A DNA stretch of 64,000 nt from Paenibacillus sp. MSJ-34 (GTDB lineage Bacteria > Bacillota > Bacilli > Paenibacillales > Paenibacillaceae): contig NZ_JAHLPR010000034.1 in the NCBI RefSeq assembly GCF_018918005.1, forward strand, positions 1-64,000, in the 5' to 3' direction. Shown piece by piece: positions 61,351 through 64,000 of the stretch. Under the pieces are notes generated by a model, which was not told the DNA's origin, ran no database searches, and saw only the letters and a list, made by a program, of their open reading frames with translations. The translations under genes were made by a program, and so were the position numbers. The stretch's first letter is position 1. Each line of letters opens with the position of its first letter.

Positions 61351-62100
61351 TTACGTCAATTCTCCTTGCGTTCGTACCGCTTCATAGACGGTTTCGTAGA
61401 CGAGGCGCCCGAGCAAATTGCCGAGCGTCGTCGCGCTGCCCGCATAGCGGTGAACGCCGGCGAAGCGCTCGCTTTGGCTGGCGGCGATCGCTACCGTATC
61501 CGTCGTCGTGCCTGTCGCGATCTCGCCGGTATGCGCGTCGACGATGCCAAGATCCTGGAAGGCCGCGCTCTTCGCCTCCGTCGCCGTAATGAGCGCGCCG
61601 GCCATCGCCGCTTGCGTCAACCTGCCGTCAATGGCGACGATCGTATTGATCGTACCCGCTGCGTAAGCGCTGAATACCGGGCGTTCCTTGCCTGCGCGCG
61701 CCCCGTTGGATGTGCCGGCGGTCGTGCAGCAGACGATCGCCGCCTGATCGCCCTCCGCCTCGGCAATCGAGGCAAGGGCGATGTTGGCCGCCGTCAGCAG
61801 GCCGATCGTCCGCTCCGGCGCATATCCCCATGCGCCGATCAAGCCGTCGATATGAGCGACCGGATCGGCGCAGTCGAACGTCTTCGGCACGAAGGCGTTT
61901 ATGATGCGGTCAGCTCGGCCGAATCCGCCGCCGTACGGCGCGCCGCTCAGCGTCTCCAGCCCGCATGGGGCGTTCATGACGATATGCCCCAAGCCGAGAG
62001 GCTCGCTCCCGTTTCGGCAATGCCGGAACTCGAGCCCGGGCCAGACGCGGGATAGGTACGCATCGTTCTCCTTGGACAAATTGCGAAACGGTTGGCTCAT
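61351..62100 (-). CDS. cbiZ: Adenosylcobinamide amidohydrolase
   Basis: A 249-residue protein from ATG 62100 (MSQPFRNLSK). CbiZ-like core: CGLETLSGAPYGGGFGRADRIINAFVPKTF, GTSNGARAGKERPVFSAYAAGTINTIVA and the C-terminal TGTTTDTVAIAASQSE. CbiZ removes the aminopropanol side chain of pseudocobalamin-type cobinamides, giving cobyrate for rebuilding with the correct base. Upstream in-frame starts lie in the opposite frame region of cobD; ATG 62100 overlaps the cobD stop by 4 nt. Confidence 0.88.
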   Translation of the reverse strand: MSQPFRNLSKENDAYLSRVWPGLEFRHCRNGSEPLGLGHIVMNAPCGLETLSGAPYGGGFGRADRIINAFVPKTFDCADPVAHIDGLIGAWGYAPERTIGLLTAANIALASIAEAEGDQAAIVCCTTAGTSNGARAGKERPVFSAYAAGTINTIVAIDGRLTQAAMAGALITATEAKSAAFQDLGIVDAHTGEIATGTTTDTVAIAASQSERFAGVHRYAGSATTLGNLLGRLVYETVYEAVRTQGELT

Positions 62101-63197
62101 TGTCTCATCCCTCCCGGCCATACTTCTTTCATCGCTTCGATCAAGCGTTCGTTCGCCTTCCGGTCTTTCACCGCAATGCGGATATCGGCAGCGGTCAATC
62201 CTTCGTACATCGAGCAATTGCGAATCAGCACGCCGATTCGTCCGAGCTCGGCTTGCATCCGCTCCGCCGTCCACGGCGCCGGCAGCCGCACAAGAATGAA
62301 ATTGGCTTCGCTCGGCCAAGTTCGGCAGCCGAAATCCCGCTCCAGCGTTTCGATCAGAAACGCGCGCTCCTCCGCCGTGCGTTCCCTCGTCATCCGCTCA
62401 TACGTTTCTCCTGCCGCCAGGCAACATTCGCCAGCCGCAAGCGCCAGCCGGTTCACGCTCCATGTGACCTGCTTGCGCTTCATACGCCCGATCGTTTCCG
62501 GATGCGCGGCGGCGAATCCGAGCCGCAGTCCGGGAATCGCGTAAAATTTGGTCAGCGACCGGATTACGATCAAATGAGGGTATTTCGGCAGTCTAGGAAG
62601 CATCGTCGCTTGCCGTTCCGGCGGAATGAAATCGATAAACGCTTCGTCCAGCACGATATAAGTGTCCGTTTCCTCCGCCCGTTCCAATACCGTCTCCAAC
62701 GTTGACATATCGTATTGCAGCCCTGTCGGGTTGTTCGGCTGCCCGATAAAAACCAGATCCGTCCGTTCGAGCAAATTGCATAATTCGGCCGTACCGGCGC
62801 GAAATCCGTTCTCCTCGCCGCCTTGCGCCGCGACGACGTTCGCGCCGAATTGGCGTGCCAACTGCATATATTCCGAAAAGCACGGGGTGACGATGCCGAC
62901 ATTGCGCGGCGCAAGCCCGAGCACCGCCAGCGCCATGCACTCCGCCGCGCCGTTCCCGATGCAGATGGAGGAAGGCTCCAATTCTGTCCGCTGCGCGAGC
63001 AGTTTGCGCAACTCACGATGATCGGGATCCGGATAATGGATTACCGAATGCAATTCCTGCCGCAACCGTTCCATTAGACCCTCCGGCGGGCCGAGCGGAT
63101 TAATGTTTGCGCTGAAATCGAGTATGCTGTCCGGCGCAACGCCGAATTCCGCCGCCGCCGTATCCAAGTCGCCCCCATGCCCGAATCGTTCGATCAT
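62097..63197 (-). CDS. cobD: L-threonine-O-3-phosphate decarboxylase
   Basis: A 366-residue PLP-dependent class I/II aminotransferase fold. Substrate-side opening LDFSANINPLGPPEGL, PLP lysine in VIRSLTKFYAIPGLRLGFA (about 217), and C-terminal LVRLPAPWTAERMQAEL. Makes aminopropanol phosphate used by CbiB. First gene of the unit cobD-cbiZ-cbiB. Histidinol-phosphate aminotransferase is a close relative, but the context decides for CobD. Confidence 0.87.
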   Translation of the reverse strand: MIERFGHGGDLDTAAAEFGVAPDSILDFSANINPLGPPEGLMERLRQELHSVIHYPDPDHRELRKLLAQRTELEPSSICIGNGAAECMALAVLGLAPRNVGIVTPCFSEYMQLARQFGANVVAAQGGEENGFRAGTAELCNLLERTDLVFIGQPNNPTGLQYDMSTLETVLERAEETDTYIVLDEAFIDFIPPERQATMLPRLPKYPHLIVIRSLTKFYAIPGLRLGFAAAHPETIGRMKRKQVTWSVNRLALAAGECCLAAGETYERMTRERTAEERAFLIETLERDFGCRTWPSEANFILVRLPAPWTAERMQAELGRIGVLIRNCSMYEGLTAADIRIAVKDRKANERLIEAMKEVWPGGMRQ

Positions 63198-63220
63198 TTA
63201 TCATGTCTCCCCCATTTTTT

Positions 63221-63236
63221 ATAATGGTACCATTAT
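63221..63236. promoter_or_regulatory. Perfect palindrome upstream of cobD
   Basis: ATAATGGTACCATTAT is a 16-bp perfect palindrome, 24 nt before the cobD start, overlapping a possible -10. A position like this fits an operator for an unknown regulator. No cobalamin riboswitch was found in this gap. Confidence 0.5.
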
Positions 63237-63318
63237 GTTCTCGATCGCCCGTTTCCGTCAACTCCCCGCCGCCGGGCCGCGCGCAGTCCGGCTATATCTC
63301 ATTGCGGGCAAGCGAAAA

Positions 63319-63340
63319 CCGCCGGGTCGATTCCCGGCGG
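63319..63340 (-). terminator. Hairpin, possible terminator of the FtsW-type gene
   Basis: CCGCCGGG-AATCGA-CCCGGCGG on the minus strand, followed by TTTTCGCTT. It lies about 460 nt after the stop at 63801; the intervening DNA is the repeat-rich element at 63430-63790. Confidence 0.5.
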
Positions 63341-63429
63341 CGAAAAGTCGCTGGTGCGCCGCAAGTGACATGCAATATCGGGACGCATGTTATTTGCACC
63401 CGACAGCAGTCGAGCGTCTGACAATTAGA

Positions 63430-63790
63430 TGGAAAAAACGGCGCTAATATGATCCTTTTTCCTCGATATTCTCAAATAGATGGAAAACATACCGTTAATT
63501 GATCCGTAGTCGATCAATATCGCGCGAACGGTTGGAATTGCCTCCGCAATTTACCGTTAATGCGCTTCCCCTGCTCAAACGGCACGAAATAGATGTAGCT
63601 TTTACCGCTAATCGCACCGGAACGCCTTCATCGGGCACAAACTTGACGGGGCCACCCAGCACACATAACGGGCAGCCCAACGACCGCTTAACCGAAGGCC
63701 CGGCGTATAGTGCAACGGAGAGCCTAACGTACAGCGCACGGAGAACCCGACCCGCACACATAACGTACAGCGCGCCGCTACATCCGAAAC
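63430..63790. repeat. Intergenic repeat-rich region with 51-nt spacing
   Basis: TAAT-containing half-sites (CGCTAAT, CCGTTAAT, CCGTTAAT, CCGCTAAT) start at 63445, 63496, 63558 and 63609, i.e. two pairs each 51 nt apart. Further right, CTAACGTACAGCGC and ATAACGTACAGCGC (63724, 63760) and ATAACGGGCAGC (63665) recur on the other orientation. Probably a composite or decayed copy of the same element class. No gene seen. Confidence 0.65.
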
Positions 63791-63800
63791 GTCCGTTCCC

Positions 63801-64000
63801 CTATACCGCTTCCTTCGCCGGAATCATATCTTTGCGCCGGTAAATGCCGAGCAAGAGTCCCATCATCCCCATCCATATCAATTGCTGCCCGCCGCCGGCG
63901 CTTATAAACGGGAGGCCGATGCCCACTATCGGGAGCACGCCGAAAGACATCAGCACATGCCAGGCAAATTGCACCGCAAACACGAAACAGATAACGCCGC
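63801..64000 (-). CDS. FtsW/RodA/SpoVE-type cell-cycle protein, C-terminal part
   Basis: The visible 66 residues (HVLMSFGVLPIVGIGLPFISAGGG, QLIWMGMMGLLLGIYRRKD) are the last two membrane helices and conserved LPFISAGGG motif of SEDS peptidoglycan glycosyltransferases. The gene enters from the right edge. Whether it is FtsW, RodA or SpoVE cannot be told from this part. Confidence 0.85.
   Translation of the reverse strand, partial: GVICFVFAVQFAWHVLMSFGVLPIVGIGLPFISAGGGQQLIWMGMMGLLLGIYRRKDMIPAKEAV

Noticed and set aside
60478-62055. Plus-strand open frame of 525 codons opposite cbiB and cbiZ
   Set aside because: Arg-rich shadow frame; both minus-strand genes have full family signatures and overlap-coupled starts.
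63319-63340. tRNA T-arm-like stem (GGGTCGATTCCC)
   Set aside because: No acceptor, D or anticodon arm can be built around it; it is better read as a terminator-like hairpin.
63198-63420. Second cobalamin riboswitch upstream of cobD
   Set aside because: No B12 box or AAAAGGGAA/CCACTG core is present on either strand.

Overview
The window looks like a chromosomal segment from a spore-forming member of the Paenibacillaceae (Paenibacillus, Cohnella or a close relative). This is inferred from a CotD-type spore coat gene, an S-layer-homology (SLH) protein, several CUT1 sugar transporters without their own ATPase, Gram-positive ribosome binding sites with frequent TTG/GTG starts, and lipobox substrate-binding proteins. 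No database search was possible, so genus and families rest on motif recognition. I saw no rRNA, tRNA or CRISPR array.

Layout. 0-2.5 kb is damaged accessory DNA: the first codons of a probable IS91-type transposase at the left edge, a MerR regulator that loses its 3' end there, a truncated RCC1-repeat gene and a GNAT fragment. 2.5-5.6 kb is a minus-strand sulfonate-type ABC operon (ssuC-ssuB-ssuA) ending in a cytosolic DsbA-like gene, with a strong promoter that carries a perfect dyad. 5.7-10.8 kb holds small accessory genes: a probably frameshifted unknown gene, VOC protein, thioesterase, TPR protein, acetyltransferase and AraC/GyrI-like regulator. 10.5-12.8 kb is a BlaI/BlaR1-type divergon with four operators. 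13.1-24.9 kb is a polyol/pentose locus: SLH beta-propeller protein, CUT1 transporter and ROK repressor on the minus strand, and dehydrogenase, FGGY kinase and transketolase on the plus strand. Matching operators lie at both divergent promoters. 25-32.3 kb has a GH18 chitinase-like protein, a repeat-rich coiled-coil protein, an LD-carboxypeptidase pseudogene, a lipoprotein and small genes. 32.5-35.7 kb is a second CUT1 transporter. 35.7-39.4 kb has cotD, a papain-like hydrolase, an Eis-like acetyltransferase and a PAP2 phosphatase. 39.6-52.1 kb is a LacI-controlled alpha-glucan operon (LacI, two permeases, binding protein, three glycosidases including a fused glucoamylase-like/GH31 enzyme). 52.9-63.2 kb is a cobalamin salvage cluster in two minus-strand transcription units. 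A B12 riboswitch precedes btuF-btuC-btuD-cobT-cobU-cobS-cobQ; the upstream unit is cobD-cbiZ-cbiB. The right edge holds the end of an FtsW/RodA-type gene.

The main unexplained signal is a class of intergenic elements at about 2.25, 12.94, 36.3, 52.4, 52.7 and probably 63.5 kb. Five of them are centre-symmetric: two direct half-sites 50-51 nt apart, a centre, then the same two half-sites inverted, again 50-51 nt apart. Three of them (2.25, 12.94 and 52.7 kb) are diverged copies of one sequence of about 250-300 bp. The others share the geometry but not the sequence. All lie 3' of at least one gene and none lies between divergent genes.
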